Origin: Tumidithrix helvetica
GTDB taxonomy: Bacteria > Cyanobacteriota > Cyanobacteriia > Pseudanabaenales > Pseudanabaenaceae
DNA: 64,000 nt
NCBI RefSeq assembly: GCF_965232925.1
Contig: NZ_CBDDRA010000008.1
Location: 1-64,000, forward strand
Direction of reading: 5' to 3'
In this document: positions 7,329-15,762 of the stretch, one piece after another
How the letters are laid out: every line of letters begins with the position of its first letter
How positions within the stretch are numbered: the first letter of the stretch is position 1
Notes under the pieces: model-generated
What the model was told of the DNA's origin: nothing
What the model saw: the letters and a program-made list of their open reading frames with translations, nothing else
Database searches by the model: none
Position numbers and translations under genes: made by a program

Positions 7329-8111
7329 ATGAAAATCAAAGGAAAAACAGCTCTGATTACTGGAGCTTCACGGGGAATCGGGAAAGCGATCGCGCTAGAA
7401 CTAGCAAACCAAGGTGTTAGCTGTCTGCTGCTCTTAGCTCGTAATGCCCAAGCCCTAGCCGATCTTGCTGCTGAAATTGAAGAATTGAACGTGCAAGCAA
7501 TTCCTTTGGCTGTAGATTTAACTAAAGTTGAAGCTTTGAGCACCACCATTTCGCAAGCTTGGAGAGATTATGGTCCGATTCACCTCTTGGTAAATTGTGC
7601 GGGTATCGCCCATCAAGCCCCATTTTTGCAATCTAAACTCAAAAACGTACAAGAAGAGATTAATGTCAATCTCATGGGGTTGTATACCGTAACGCGCTTA
7701 GTGGCACGACGCATGGCTTCGCAACAAGAAGGTGTGATTGTAAATGTCTCTAGCTTGATGGGTAAGCTGGCAGCACCCACAATGTCTACCTACTCGGCAA
7801 CAAAATTTGCCATCTTAGGTTTTACCCAAGCATTACGAGGAGAACTAGCCAATCGTAACGTTCGCGTGCTAGCTTTGCTACCTTCTCTAACCGACACAGA
7901 TATGGTGCGGCAAATGCAACTGTTTCGATGGGTGGTTCCCAGTACCACGAAACAGGTCGCCGAGGCGCTGGTAAAGGGAGTCCTCTCTGAATCTCCCGAG
8001 ATCTTTGTGGATTGGCAAAGTCGCATCGCCGCGATCGCCCATCGCATTGTGCCCTGGTTAATGGAGAGAGTGATTCAAACCGCAGCCCCAGTCTATGAGC
8101 CCTCCCGTTAA
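7329..8111 (+). CDS. short-chain dehydrogenase/reductase (SDR)
   Basis: Classical SDR of 260 residues. The nucleotide-binding glycine motif TGASRGIG is at residues 11-18, the structural NCAG at 89-92, and the catalytic Ser142 / Tyr155 / Lys159 set lies in NVSSLMG and YSATK. The sequence around residue 180 (LLPSLTDTDM) is the usual substrate-loop PG-like region. The C-terminal segment WLMERVIQTAAP may lie on a membrane. The substrate cannot be read from the sequence. Two stacked terminators follow, so it is a single-gene unit. Confidence 0.9.
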   Translation: MKIKGKTALITGASRGIGKAIALELANQGVSCLLLLARNAQALADLAAEIEELNVQAIPLAVDLTKVEALSTTISQAWRDYGPIHLLVNCAGIAHQAPFLQSKLKNVQEEINVNLMGLYTVTRLVARRMASQQEGVIVNVSSLMGKLAAPTMSTYSATKFAILGFTQALRGELANRNVRVLALLPSLTDTDMVRQMQLFRWVVPSTTKQVAEALVKGVLSESPEIFVDWQSRIAAIAHRIVPWLMERVIQTAAPVYEPSR

Positions 8112-8121
8112 GGGCTTTTTT
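8098..8121 (+). terminator. intrinsic terminator overlapping the SDR stop codon
   Basis: A short GC-rich stem (AGCCCT with AGGGCT, 7-nt loop) starts inside the last codons of the dehydrogenase gene and is followed by a run of T. A second, stronger terminator lies about 110 nt further on. Confidence 0.75.
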
Positions 8122-8138
8122 AGGAAAACCAGCAATCT

Positions 8139-8207
8139 TCCTCCCATACCCTATGGGAAGTCGCTTCGCGATTAGTGCAAGGGGAGGGCTAGGGTGGGGT
8201 AATTTCC
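8139..8207 (-). repeat. dispersed modular palindromic repeat, copy 3 (short form)
   Basis: Single-hairpin form of the family: a CCTCCC arm and the AAGGGGAGGGCTAGGGTGGGG arm enclose the loop insert GGGAAGTCGCTTCGCG. It lies between the two terminators of the dehydrogenase gene. Confidence 0.8.
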
Positions 8208-8212
8208 AAAGG

Positions 8213-8252
8213 TCGAGGTTTGCAGAGTTCAACGTTGCAAACCTCGATTTTT
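8213..8252 (+). terminator. strong intrinsic terminator
   Basis: A perfect 12-bp stem (TCGAGGTTTGCA with TGCAAACCTCGA, 11-nt loop) is followed by five T. It backs up the terminator at the SDR stop and separates it from the convergent DHH gene. Confidence 0.9.
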
Positions 8253-8283
8253 AGGATTTTTGAATGGATTCAATTCTCAAGGC

Positions 8284-9222
8284 TTAGCTATTTTTGATAA
8301 TGCTCTCAATCAGCTCCTGTAAAACTTGCTCGGCGCGATCGTTGGGAATTTGACAAGTACCAGCGTTGGCATGTCCGCCCCCCTCATACCTGAGCATCAA
8401 CTGACCAATGTTGAGATTGCAAGTGCGATTTACAATCGACTTACCTACTGCAAATACTGTATTTTGCTGCTTCACCCCCCAAATTACATGGGTTGAAATG
8501 TTGCACTCAGGAAAAAGAGCATAAATCATAAAGCGATTGCCCGCATAGATGACTTCTTCATTGCGCAAATCTAAAACCACAAGGTTTTCATGTACGGTGG
8601 CGCATCGTTGCAGTTGATCTTTAAATTTTTCTGCCTGTTCGAGATAGAGATCGACACGTTCTTTCACATCTGGCAATGCCATAATTTCTTCAATAGAACT
8701 ATTGCGGCAGGAGTCCACCAACTGCATCATCAGTTGATAATTAGAAACGGTAAACTCTCTAAATCGCCCCAACCCCGTTCTAGAATCCATTAAGAAATTT
8801 AGCAATACCCAACCTTCGGGATGCAAAATCTCTTCCAAACTAAACTGAGCTGAGTCGGCTTTGTCCACAGCTTCCATCATCGCTTGGGGAATATTGGGAA
8901 ACTTGAACTTGCCGCCGTAGTAGTTATACACAACCCTTGCTGCCGAAGGAGCATCTGCCTCAATCACATGATTGTCCCGCCCTTCTTGTACCCTAATCGT
9001 TTCGCTGAGGTGATGATCGAAGGCTAAATGTACGCCTTCCACAAAAGGTAGATTAGTAGTGATATCTCTGTCTGTCACCTCAATTTTGCCATCCTGCATA
9101 TCTTTGGGATGGACAAACTTAATGTCATCAATCATATCCAGTTCTTTTAGCAGAACTGCACTGACTACACCATCAAAATCACTGCGGGTGATCAGTCTAT
9201 ATTTATTACTTTCTGTTGACAT
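8284..9222 (-). CDS. DHH-family phosphoesterase
   Basis: Metal-dependent phosphoesterase of the DHH/DHHA1 superfamily (exopolyphosphatase, RecJ-like or nanoRNase relatives). The first motif is TRSDFDGVVSAVLL near the N-terminus, the D-H-H signature is in LAFDHH, and the C-terminal DHHA1 glycine motif is RYEGGGHANAG. The ATG used here is preceded by GGAGG at a spacing of about 8 nt; an ATG-like start 12 codons upstream (to 9258) has no such site. The substrate is not clear from the motifs. It is convergent with the SDR gene and stands alone. Confidence 0.85.
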   Translation of the reverse strand: MSTESNKYRLITRSDFDGVVSAVLLKELDMIDDIKFVHPKDMQDGKIEVTDRDITTNLPFVEGVHLAFDHHLSETIRVQEGRDNHVIEADAPSAARVVYNYYGGKFKFPNIPQAMMEAVDKADSAQFSLEEILHPEGWVLLNFLMDSRTGLGRFREFTVSNYQLMMQLVDSCRNSSIEEIMALPDVKERVDLYLEQAEKFKDQLQRCATVHENLVVLDLRNEEVIYAGNRFMIYALFPECNISTHVIWGVKQQNTVFAVGKSIVNRTCNLNIGQLMLRYEGGGHANAGTCQIPNDRAEQVLQELIESIIKNS

Positions 9223-9333
9223 GAAGGTGCCTCCAAATTCATCCACATTAATAGACACATACTAATCTGAAAGTTTGCCTGAGGCGAGAGGCATTTGCTG
9301 AGGTGCGATGAATTTACAGCTTTTTAGAATTTT

Positions 9334-10260
9334 CTAGTTGAGTTTATTCAAGAAACTAGCTCGTAACAACTTGAGGGGTACGAGATTAAAGGGGTAGATT
9401 AAAAGTGATAAAAGTAAGAATCTCCGTGCTAAATGACGATTAAATTGATGGAAATTGATCCCTGCTCTAAGATAGTGAGCCGCCCATGCTTCGATTTTGG
9501 TGTGTAAGCTTTCACCCTTGAGTAACGTTGTGAGCCGATCGCGACTTTGCTGTGTCAAAAGCAGCGATCGTTCGTAGGAAACTCCCTTTGACATCGAGTC
9601 TGGTCTAATTCGGTATTGATAAACAACGCGATCGAGACTATAAAACTTGCCACATTTCGCCAACTTCATGATTATTTCGGTAATTGCGCTCCACTTCACA
9701 TGTTCTGGAAACAGCTCTACCATTTGCAGGGCTTGCGTGCGTACCAAACTAGCAAGAATCATATTGCTCATCTCTGTAAAAATTTTGCGGCGATTTTGAG
9801 CAATATCCTTAAAGTTACTAACAGCAAAAGGCTTCCCTGTAGAATCATCAAAGCTTTCCATTTCGCCATGCACTAAGCAATAATCTTCACCTAGTTGTGC
9901 CAACCGATTTGCCATAGTTGAAATTGCCTTTTCAGGAAGCAGATCGTCAGCATCCACAAACATAAAAGCCTCTCCTGTTCCTGCTTTGATGCCTGAGTTT
10001 CTAGCAGCGGATTCACCCCCATTGGGGCGATGTACGTAGCTCACTTTGCCAGCATATTGAGCCACGATCGCTGCTGTATCGTCGGTCGAGTCATCATCAA
10101 CGACAATCACTTCAAAATTCTCATAGTCCTGGCTGAGAACGCTATCAAGAGTTTGTGGTAAGTATTTAGCCATGTTGTAGCTCGGAATCACCACACTCAC
10201 CTTTAGGGGAGCCTTTAAAGAGGGTGAAGCGCTTTGCGTTTCAGGGGTTTGACTATTCAT
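9334..10260 (-). CDS. family 2 glycosyltransferase
   Basis: GT-A fold glycosyltransferase of 308 residues. The N-terminal half has the family 2 pattern: SVVIPSYNMAKYLPQTLDS near residue 22, VIVVDDDSTDDT near 54, a GGESAARNSGI donor-binding segment and the metal-binding DADD in FVDADDLLP. The C-terminal 100 residues are helical and basic and end in a hydrophobic segment, so the protein is likely membrane-attached and may act on lipid-linked or surface polysaccharide. Acceptor and donor cannot be inferred. It is divergent from pgsA, with about 70 nt between starts. Confidence 0.88.
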   Translation of the reverse strand: MNSQTPETQSASPSLKAPLKVSVVIPSYNMAKYLPQTLDSVLSQDYENFEVIVVDDDSTDDTAAIVAQYAGKVSYVHRPNGGESAARNSGIKAGTGEAFMFVDADDLLPEKAISTMANRLAQLGEDYCLVHGEMESFDDSTGKPFAVSNFKDIAQNRRKIFTEMSNMILASLVRTQALQMVELFPEHVKWSAITEIIMKLAKCGKFYSLDRVVYQYRIRPDSMSKGVSYERSLLLTQQSRDRLTTLLKGESLHTKIEAWAAHYLRAGINFHQFNRHLARRFLLLSLLIYPFNLVPLKLLRASFLNKLN

Positions 10261-10332
10261 ATATCAGAAAGGAAAGTTATTGCAGATTGTGGAATGCAGT
10301 AGGATTGCTATTGATTGTACTTTTTCTCTCTG

Positions 10333-10893
10333 ATGTTGCAATTTATCCACACCATTACGCTCCCGACTTGGGTGACACTATCTCGATTGCTTGCCGTACC
10401 TGCGATTTTGAGCATCTTGAGTTGGCAAGATAGCGATCTGAGTCGAGCGATCGCTTTGGTAGCATTTTTAATCGCTGCGCTCACCGATTGGCTGGATGGG
10501 TATTTAGCTCGCAAACTCAACCAAGTCACCGATCTGGGCAAGTTTCTCGATCCACTGGTCGATAAACTGTTGGTGCTGGCCCCTTTACTGTTGCTCGTCC
10601 AATTGGGGCAGGTTCCTGCTTGGGGCGTATTTTTGATTGTGGCAAGAGAGATGGTGATTACGGCATGGCGCGGCGCACCCAGTTCCTCTCAAAGTTCCTC
10701 TCAGAATTCTCCAGAACAGCCACAGATCGTTGGGGCAAATCTTTGGGGTAAAGCCAAAACCGTCGTACAAATTCTGGCGATCGCTTGGTTGATCGTGCGA
10801 TTACCCTTCGCCATTTGGCTATTTTGGCTAGCAGTTGCCCTCACTTTAATTTCAGGTTTGATTTATATCCTGCCCTCGAAACAAGAAGCTTAA
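10333..10893 (+). CDS. pgsA: CDP-diacylglycerol-glycerol-3-phosphate 3-phosphatidyltransferase
   Basis: Integral membrane enzyme that makes phosphatidylglycerol phosphate, the precursor of phosphatidylglycerol, the only phospholipid of thylakoids. The CDP-alcohol phosphatidyltransferase signature D-G-x2-A-R-x8-G-x3-D-x3-D is complete: Asp55, Gly56, Ala59, Arg60, Gly69, Asp73, Asp77. About five hydrophobic segments follow the pattern of the family. An in-frame TTG six codons upstream is possible, but the ATG start gives the usual N-terminus (LPTWVTLSRL near residue 10). A Ser/Gln-rich loop near residues 110-125 is a local expansion. Confidence 0.92.
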   Translation: MLQFIHTITLPTWVTLSRLLAVPAILSILSWQDSDLSRAIALVAFLIAALTDWLDGYLARKLNQVTDLGKFLDPLVDKLLVLAPLLLLVQLGQVPAWGVFLIVAREMVITAWRGAPSSSQSSSQNSPEQPQIVGANLWGKAKTVVQILAIAWLIVRLPFAIWLFWLAVALTLISGLIYILPSKQEA

Positions 10894-10926
10894 CGGCTTC
10901 GTTCAACCGAGATCGCCCCAATCACT

Positions 10927-11262
10927 TTATTTAACAGCAAAGCCATCATATTGCCGCATGAAGGGTGAGTGATAGGCTAAGACAATATCTTCTGTTGGGA
11001 TTCCTCGTTCCACTAGCTCATTCGCGACCCCGACTTCTGTCCCATCATATTGAATCCAGATTTTGCCATCCTCTAAATCGATATGAATGAGTGTGCCGTA
11101 GACTCGACGTTCTTCAAGCCAGCCTGTGCGGAGTAATTGATATCGATCTCGCTCTCGATCGAGTACAAGCTTCATCTGAATCTCACCATAGACGGGTTTA
11201 ATCTGGCTATGTTCAGTCAGAATTTCTTTTACGGTTTGCCGATATTGCTCTAATTTATCCAT
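10927..11262 (-). CDS. xisI: XisI family protein
   Basis: A 111-residue protein with the XisI pattern: MDKLEQYRQTVKEIL at the start, a central DRERDRYQLL...GWLEERRVYG segment, HIDLEDGKIWIQYDGTE, and the terminal IVLAYHSPFMRQYDGFAV. XisI was named as a factor that controls excision of the fdxN element in heterocyst-forming Anabaena, where it works with XisH. Here the gene overlaps the end of xisH by 13 nt, so the two are translated together. No fdxN element or recombinase is nearby. See findings. Confidence 0.92.
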   Translation of the reverse strand: MDKLEQYRQTVKEILTEHSQIKPVYGEIQMKLVLDRERDRYQLLRTGWLEERRVYGTLIHIDLEDGKIWIQYDGTEVGVANELVERGIPTEDIVLAYHSPFMRQYDGFAVK

Positions 11263-11660
11263 TGGATACCTCCAGTTTTGATGTTGTAAATAACCAGAAG
11301 AATTTTCTGCTCTTGGACTATTTCTTCGACGAATCGCAGTCTGAAAAATTGATCGTAAGTTTGGCTGGGAACAGCTAGGTATAGCTTTCGGGCAGGCTCT
11401 TGAGTGCGTAGGGCGTGACGATAATTAAAGTATTGTCCAACAGCAGTATGAAATTCGGAGATGGCGGAGGGTTTGGTAAAGCTTTTTACTTCTACGGCTA
11501 TTTTTTCGGTATCTCGCTGGGCAGCGATTAGACGTTCAGCCCCAAGATCGATTTGCATCTGCACATCACCATAGTCTACAGGAAAGGGATCGTGGGTAAT
11601 TTGCCATCCTTCGCTCCGAAGAGCCTCTTTTACTACATCATGAAAAAGATCTTTAGCCAT
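11250..11660 (-). CDS. xisH: XisH family endonuclease-like protein
   Basis: A 136-residue protein matching the XisH family, which has a PD-(D/E)xK nuclease-like fold. The recognisable parts are MAKDLFHDVVKEALRSEGW at the start, the putative active-site run IDLGAERLIAAQR followed by IAVEVKSF (E-x-K at about residues 76-78), and a conserved VGQYFNYRHAL helix. The pair xisH-xisI is common in cyanobacteria without fdxN elements. The endonuclease-like fold and the tight overlap with a small partner recall toxin-antitoxin or mobile-element modules, but no activity can be claimed from sequence. Confidence 0.92.
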   Translation of the reverse strand: MAKDLFHDVVKEALRSEGWQITHDPFPVDYGDVQMQIDLGAERLIAAQRDTEKIAVEVKSFTKPSAISEFHTAVGQYFNYRHALRTQEPARKLYLAVPSQTYDQFFRLRFVEEIVQEQKILLVIYNIKTGGIQWIN

Positions 11661-11756
11661 TACTCATCTCCTCTTAACTTTTTACATTCTTTTTAATTTC
11701 ATCTTTTACCTTTTTTCCTAAACTGTACAACAATGAATTCAAGCTATTGCCTATAA

Positions 11757-12335
11757 CTAGTTGAATTGTAGGCTTTTTAAGCTAGCGACAAATAGGGGGG
11801 CAAAGCGATCGCCATCTTTCGCCAAACAGGTATAGGTAACGATCAGTTTTTTACCTTGGGGCGCGTCCACAATAAAGAAAACTTGGCGTAGTCGATTGCC
11901 TAACTGCTCTGATTCCGTTGCGATCTGAATGCCTGATGCCCCTGCATCAGTTTTGAATTCTGTGCGAGCGATCGTTTTAAAATTTTTAAAAGCTTTTTCC
12001 GCTAACTTAAAGTTCGCACTTTCATAGTCTGTAAGCGAACCAGAAAAGGCTTCGTCAATAAAATTAATACTGTTAGAAAAGCCATCGATCGCTTGAGGAG
12101 CGACGATCGCTTCGTACTTCAGATCGGCGATCTCTTTGGGCTGCCAGCCCTTGGGTATTTGCAAAGAAAATCCGCCTTGTTTAAAGGCATAGCGATCGCC
12201 TAATGATGGCGTTGAAGCCGTAGATTGAGAAGATGGGGCAGAGTTGGAAGAAGTAAAATTACACCCATGCAATCCCAGACCCATGAGGGCGATCGCGCTT
12301 AAAATCACGGCTATGGCAAAATTACTTTTGAACAT
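11757..12335 (-). CDS. lipoprotein with PsbP/DcrB-like fold
   Basis: A 192-residue predicted lipoprotein. The signal peptide ends in a lipobox LHGC (Cys25), followed by a Ser/Thr-rich linker. From about residue 48 the sequence YAFKQGGFSLQIPKGWQ begins a PsbP/DcrB (DUF1795)-like domain, ending in the helix LFVASLKSLQFN. The same overall arrangement is seen in the exported protein at the left end of the window. The role is unknown; a thylakoid or plasma membrane lipoprotein is likely. It is divergent from rnhB with about 60 nt between the starts, which must hold both promoters. Confidence 0.8.
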   Translation of the reverse strand: MFKSNFAIAVILSAIALMGLGLHGCNFTSSNSAPSSQSTASTPSLGDRYAFKQGGFSLQIPKGWQPKEIADLKYEAIVAPQAIDGFSNSINFIDEAFSGSLTDYESANFKLAEKAFKNFKTIARTEFKTDAGASGIQIATESEQLGNRLRQVFFIVDAPQGKKLIVTYTCLAKDGDRFAPLFVASLKSLQFN

Positions 12336-12394
12336 TCACACCAATGGGCGATTGTAGGAACGAGAACAGACCTAAATGTATCCTTTAATTTTGC

Positions 12395-13012
12395 ATGACC
12401 GATCGAAATTTTGAACTACGCACCTTTGAACTAGAACATCATCCCGTTGCGGGGGTGGATGAAGTTGGGCGAGGCGCATTATTTGGGGAGGTGGTTGCTG
12501 CCGCAGTGATTTTGCCGATCGCCGCTTTTGACGACCTAGAGAAAGCTGGGGTAACCGATAGTAAGAAACTGAGCCCCAAACGCAGAAATGAGTTAGATCG
12601 GCTGATTCGCGGCATTGCCGTTGATTGCCAAATTGGAACTGCCACGGTCGCAGAGATTGACTCGATGAATATTTTGGCTGCGAGTTTATTGGCGATGGAA
12701 CGCGCGATCGCTCAGTTAAAGCCCCAGCCAACTCACTGTCTGATTGATGGCAATCAGCCTCTACGATTTCAGCTGATCGAGCCAATTCCCCAAACGACCA
12801 TCATTCAAGGAGACAAATTATCGCTGTCGATCGCCGCCGCCAGCATTGTGGCGAAAGTATGGCGCGATCGCGCGATTGATGATTTAGCCAAAGACTATCC
12901 CGATTATGACTTAGCCCAAAATAAAGGCTACGGTACAGCCAAACATAGGTTGGCAATTCAAAAATTTGGCTATACCGAGTTACACCGTCAATCTTTTAAG
13001 GTCAAAACCTAG
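12395..13012 (+). CDS. rnhB: ribonuclease HII
   Basis: Removes RNA from RNA-DNA hybrids and starts repair of misincorporated ribonucleotides. The 205-residue protein has the four acidic active-site residues: Asp22 and Glu23 in GVDEVGRG, Asp118 in CLIDGN, and Asp140 in IQGDKLS. The DSKKLSPKRR segment near residue 55 is also typical. It is convergent with the thioredoxin gene, with only about 26 nt between them. Confidence 0.95.
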   Translation: MTDRNFELRTFELEHHPVAGVDEVGRGALFGEVVAAAVILPIAAFDDLEKAGVTDSKKLSPKRRNELDRLIRGIAVDCQIGTATVAEIDSMNILAASLLAMERAIAQLKPQPTHCLIDGNQPLRFQLIEPIPQTTIIQGDKLSLSIAAASIVAKVWRDRAIDDLAKDYPDYDLAQNKGYGTAKHRLAIQKFGYTELHRQSFKVKT

Positions 13013-13038
13013 ACAGTCTTCTATTTAGGAATACTTGA

Positions 13039-13356
13039 CTAGATCCACTGTTGCATCCGACTGTAAAGCTGATCGGCGGTGAGCACACCTTCGATGCGAT
13101 CGACGGGCTGACCGTTCTTAAAAAGCACAAAGGTCGGCAGGGCGCGGATTGCGTATTGAGTTGCCAAGCTGGGATAGGTGTCGGTGTTGATCTTGACGAT
13201 CTGAGCTGTGTCACTGATCTTTGCGCTTACCTGTTCCAAAATCGGTGCCATAATTTGACAAGGACCGCACCATGGGGCATAGAAATCTACCAAGAGTGGT
13301 ACTTCAGATCCCTCAATCATTTCTTCAAAACTGGCAAACTGTTTTTTGACGGTCAT
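13039..13356 (-). CDS. trxA: thioredoxin
   Basis: Dithiol-disulfide oxidoreductase of 105 residues with the active site WCGPC (Cys30 and Cys33), the cis-proline segment ALPTFVLF and the glycine G at the start of the last helix. In a cyanobacterium thioredoxins carry redox signals from photosystem I to Calvin-cycle and other enzymes. Several thioredoxin types (m, x, y) exist; the sequence here does not let me choose with certainty. It is transcribed alone. Confidence 0.93.
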   Translation of the reverse strand: MTVKKQFASFEEMIEGSEVPLLVDFYAPWCGPCQIMAPILEQVSAKISDTAQIVKINTDTYPSLATQYAIRALPTFVLFKNGQPVDRIEGVLTADQLYSRMQQWI

Positions 13357-13505
13357 AAGTTCTCCTTACCGAAAAATTGGGTTAAAGCTCCGTCCTTCTG
13401 GGATGGCTTTCGATTCTTGATTTCTCTCTTCCGAGTATACTTATTTATTTTAGTGGCTAGGGTCGTCAACCATGCTAAAAAACCACTAGCCGAGAGGCAT
13501 ATCTA

Positions 13506-14810
13506 TCAAAATAACCCCATATCTTGCAAGCCCGATCGCAAAGCCTCAGCATTCGCAAAATTTTGTTGTTGTTCGTGATAAAAAATCGCCTGTTTAAAGT
13601 TGGCGATCGCCAACGGGACTTGCCCCAACCGTAGGAGCACTACCCCTAAATTTTGATGAGCCTCGGCATATTCTGGAGCAATGGCGATCGCGCGTTCGTA
13701 AGCAGACAGGGCCTCACCCAGACGCCCTGCGGCTTTGAGGGCAATACCCAAGTTACAGAATCCTTTGGCAAAATCTGGGGCGATCGCGATCGCCTGTGCG
13801 TAGGCAGCGATCGCCAAGTCATAGGCTGTTTCCTCAAGCCAAATACTGCCCAAATTATTGTAGGCAGGCAACTTCACCAGATCGGGCACATTTAACTCCA
13901 GAGCGGTTTGGTAAGCTTGTTTGGCGGATTCTGATTGCGATCGCTGGGTGTAGGCAATGCCCAAATGATAGTAAAGCTCAAATAGGGTTTGGTCTTGCTG
14001 AGAATGCTGAGAAGCTAAGTCTAATCCCGTTTGCAGGAGTTCGATGCCCCGTTCGAGCTTGAGATTTCGCGGTTCAGAATCCTGCCCGATCGGCTCAGAA
14101 AGAGATTCACGCTCGGATTCGCCGATACTTGAAGATTCGCTCACATATAGAGCGCCGAGTTTGCTGTACATGTAACTATCTTGGGGAAAAGCCTCTAGAT
14201 GTTTGTGCATGAGCCGTTTGGCAAAGTCGTACTTCTGCTTCTGCGCAATCTCATGGGTTTGATAGCCATAATGATGAATCGCGATCGCGGGAATGGTGAC
14301 GACTTGCCAATGCGGTTCGCGATCGATAATCTGCTCTACGGAGCGATCGATGCGCTCGTGGTAGATTCCTGTAAAGCCTAAATCCGATCGCCGCCGAAAT
14401 AGCCGAGATACGAGCGAATAGGGCGATTGACTGGCTCCCACCTCAAGGCGGACGAGATTTACTGCGAGACAGGTTTGCTGTTGCATGACCTCAGTGAGGA
14501 TGGGCTGAATGGCCGCATCGAGTAGTTCATCAGCATCAAGTACTAAAATCCATTCCCCTTTAGCATGGCACAGGGCATAGTTGCGCGCGGCAGCAAAGTC
14601 ATCGCACCATGCAAACCGAAAAACTTTGGCTTTGTGCTGTTTGGCAATTTCTACGGTGCGATCGCTAGAGCCAGTATCGACAACGACGATCTCGTCCGCA
14701 AATCCTCGAACGCTCGCCAAACAATTCCCTAACCTGTGCGCCTCATTTTTAGCGATCGCGCACAAGCTCAAACGCACTGGTCGGGAAGCACTGCCAAATC
14801 CTTTACCCAT
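13506..14810 (-). CDS. family 2 glycosyltransferase with TPR domain
   Basis: Residues about 13-110 form a family 2 glycosyltransferase core: LSLCAIAKNEAHRLGNCL, EIVVVDTGSSDRTVEIA and the metal site in ILVLDADELLD. The DDFAAARNYAL motif is typical of the branch that contains SunS-like protein glycosyltransferases. From about residue 200 on there are five or six TPR units (for example YYHLGIAYTQRSQSESAKQA, PAYNNLGSIWLEETAYDLA, CNLGIALKAAGRLGEALSA). The TPR part probably binds the acceptor or a partner. A role in glycosylation of a protein or surface polymer is inferred only. It stands alone on its strand. Confidence 0.9.
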   Translation of the reverse strand: MGKGFGSASRPVRLSLCAIAKNEAHRLGNCLASVRGFADEIVVVDTGSSDRTVEIAKQHKAKVFRFAWCDDFAAARNYALCHAKGEWILVLDADELLDAAIQPILTEVMQQQTCLAVNLVRLEVGASQSPYSLVSRLFRRRSDLGFTGIYHERIDRSVEQIIDREPHWQVVTIPAIAIHHYGYQTHEIAQKQKYDFAKRLMHKHLEAFPQDSYMYSKLGALYVSESSSIGESERESLSEPIGQDSEPRNLKLERGIELLQTGLDLASQHSQQDQTLFELYYHLGIAYTQRSQSESAKQAYQTALELNVPDLVKLPAYNNLGSIWLEETAYDLAIAAYAQAIAIAPDFAKGFCNLGIALKAAGRLGEALSAYERAIAIAPEYAEAHQNLGVVLLRLGQVPLAIANFKQAIFYHEQQQNFANAEALRSGLQDMGLF

Positions 14811-14945
14811 CTACCGATCTATAATTAAGTGTTCGATCTATCGTTACGATTGTGATTGATTTGAAGACCCACTAAAGCTAAAATCTTGGGTACTCGATCG
14901 CGAATCGGTAGACTATAAGATATCTGAGAATGCGGGTCTAAAAAT

Positions 14946-15311
14946 ATGAGTCTAAACAAAGTCAATCTGGTTGGGCGTGCAGGTAGAGATCCTGAAGTTA
15001 AGTATTTTGAGTCGGGCAAAGTTGTCTGTAACTTTACGCTTGCTGTAAATCGTCGCACCAGTAATCGAGATGAGCCCCCCGATTGGTTTGACTTAGAACT
15101 GTGGGATAAAAGTGCTGAAGTTGCTGCCAATTATGTCAAAAAGGGGAGTTTGATCGGTATTACGGGTTCGCTGAAATTTGACCGTTGGCAAGATCGCAAT
15201 ACGGGGGAAGAGCGGCAAAAGCCCGTAATTCGTGTCGAGCAACTAGATCTCTTGGGCTCAAAGCGTGACAACGAGTCTGCTAGCACTGGCGGCTATGACG
15301 AAGATTTTTAA
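14946..15311 (+). CDS. ssb: single-stranded DNA-binding protein
   Basis: OB-fold SSB protein of 121 residues. The core runs from LNKVNLVGRAGRDPEVKYFE through WFDLELWDKSAEVAANYVKKG to VEQLDLL. The protein is short and ends in an acidic tail YDEDF after a Ser/Gly linker; a C-terminal acidic tip ending in Phe is the site by which SSB recruits repair and replication partners. Cyanobacteria usually carry more than one ssb gene, so this may not be the only copy. Confidence 0.93.
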   Translation: MSLNKVNLVGRAGRDPEVKYFESGKVVCNFTLAVNRRTSNRDEPPDWFDLELWDKSAEVAANYVKKGSLIGITGSLKFDRWQDRNTGEERQKPVIRVEQLDLLGSKRDNESASTGGYDEDF

Positions 15312-15444
15312 AACCCTTGCACTGCAAAATAATCTGGGTTGATGGTTGGTTTTCTGGTGCTTTGATTTCGGTTTCCCACCCTAGAAACGATAAGCAGTGA
15401 TGTAAAAATACATATAAGTCTAAATTTTGACAACAAAGAAACCT

Positions 15445-15762
15445 ATGTTTGACATCCACGAACTAAATGCTAGTGACAACACACTATTAGCCTACTTACA
15501 AAATCAGCCACCCGACGCATTGGCAAAAGTGGCGCAATCTGTGAGTCCAGAGGTAAAGCAGATCATCTCGCAGAATATTCAAAATCTTGTTGGGATGTTG
15601 CCCCCTCAGCACTTTAATATCAGCATCACCACCGATCGCGAAAACCTAGCAGGGTTGCTAGGTTCGGCAATGATGACTGGTTATTTTTTAAAGCAAATGG
15701 AAACTCGGATGCAGTTAGATCACAGCTTCTCTACACATGCTCATTTAGAAGATGAAGCTTGA
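15445..15762 (+). CDS. DUF760 family protein
   Basis: A 105-residue protein of the DUF760 family, found in cyanobacteria and plastids. The conserved parts are LLAYLQNQPPDALAKVAQS, the VSPEVKQIISQNIQNLVGMLP helix region, and ITTDRENLAGLLGSAMMTG near the C-terminus. An upstream in-frame TTG exists (six codons longer), but the ATG gives the family start. No reaction is known for the family; some plant members are linked to chloroplast stress and protein turnover. Its last 22 nt overlap the end of the convergent crtR gene. Confidence 0.85.
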   Translation: MFDIHELNASDNTLLAYLQNQPPDALAKVAQSVSPEVKQIISQNIQNLVGMLPPQHFNISITTDRENLAGLLGSAMMTGYFLKQMETRMQLDHSFSTHAHLEDEA

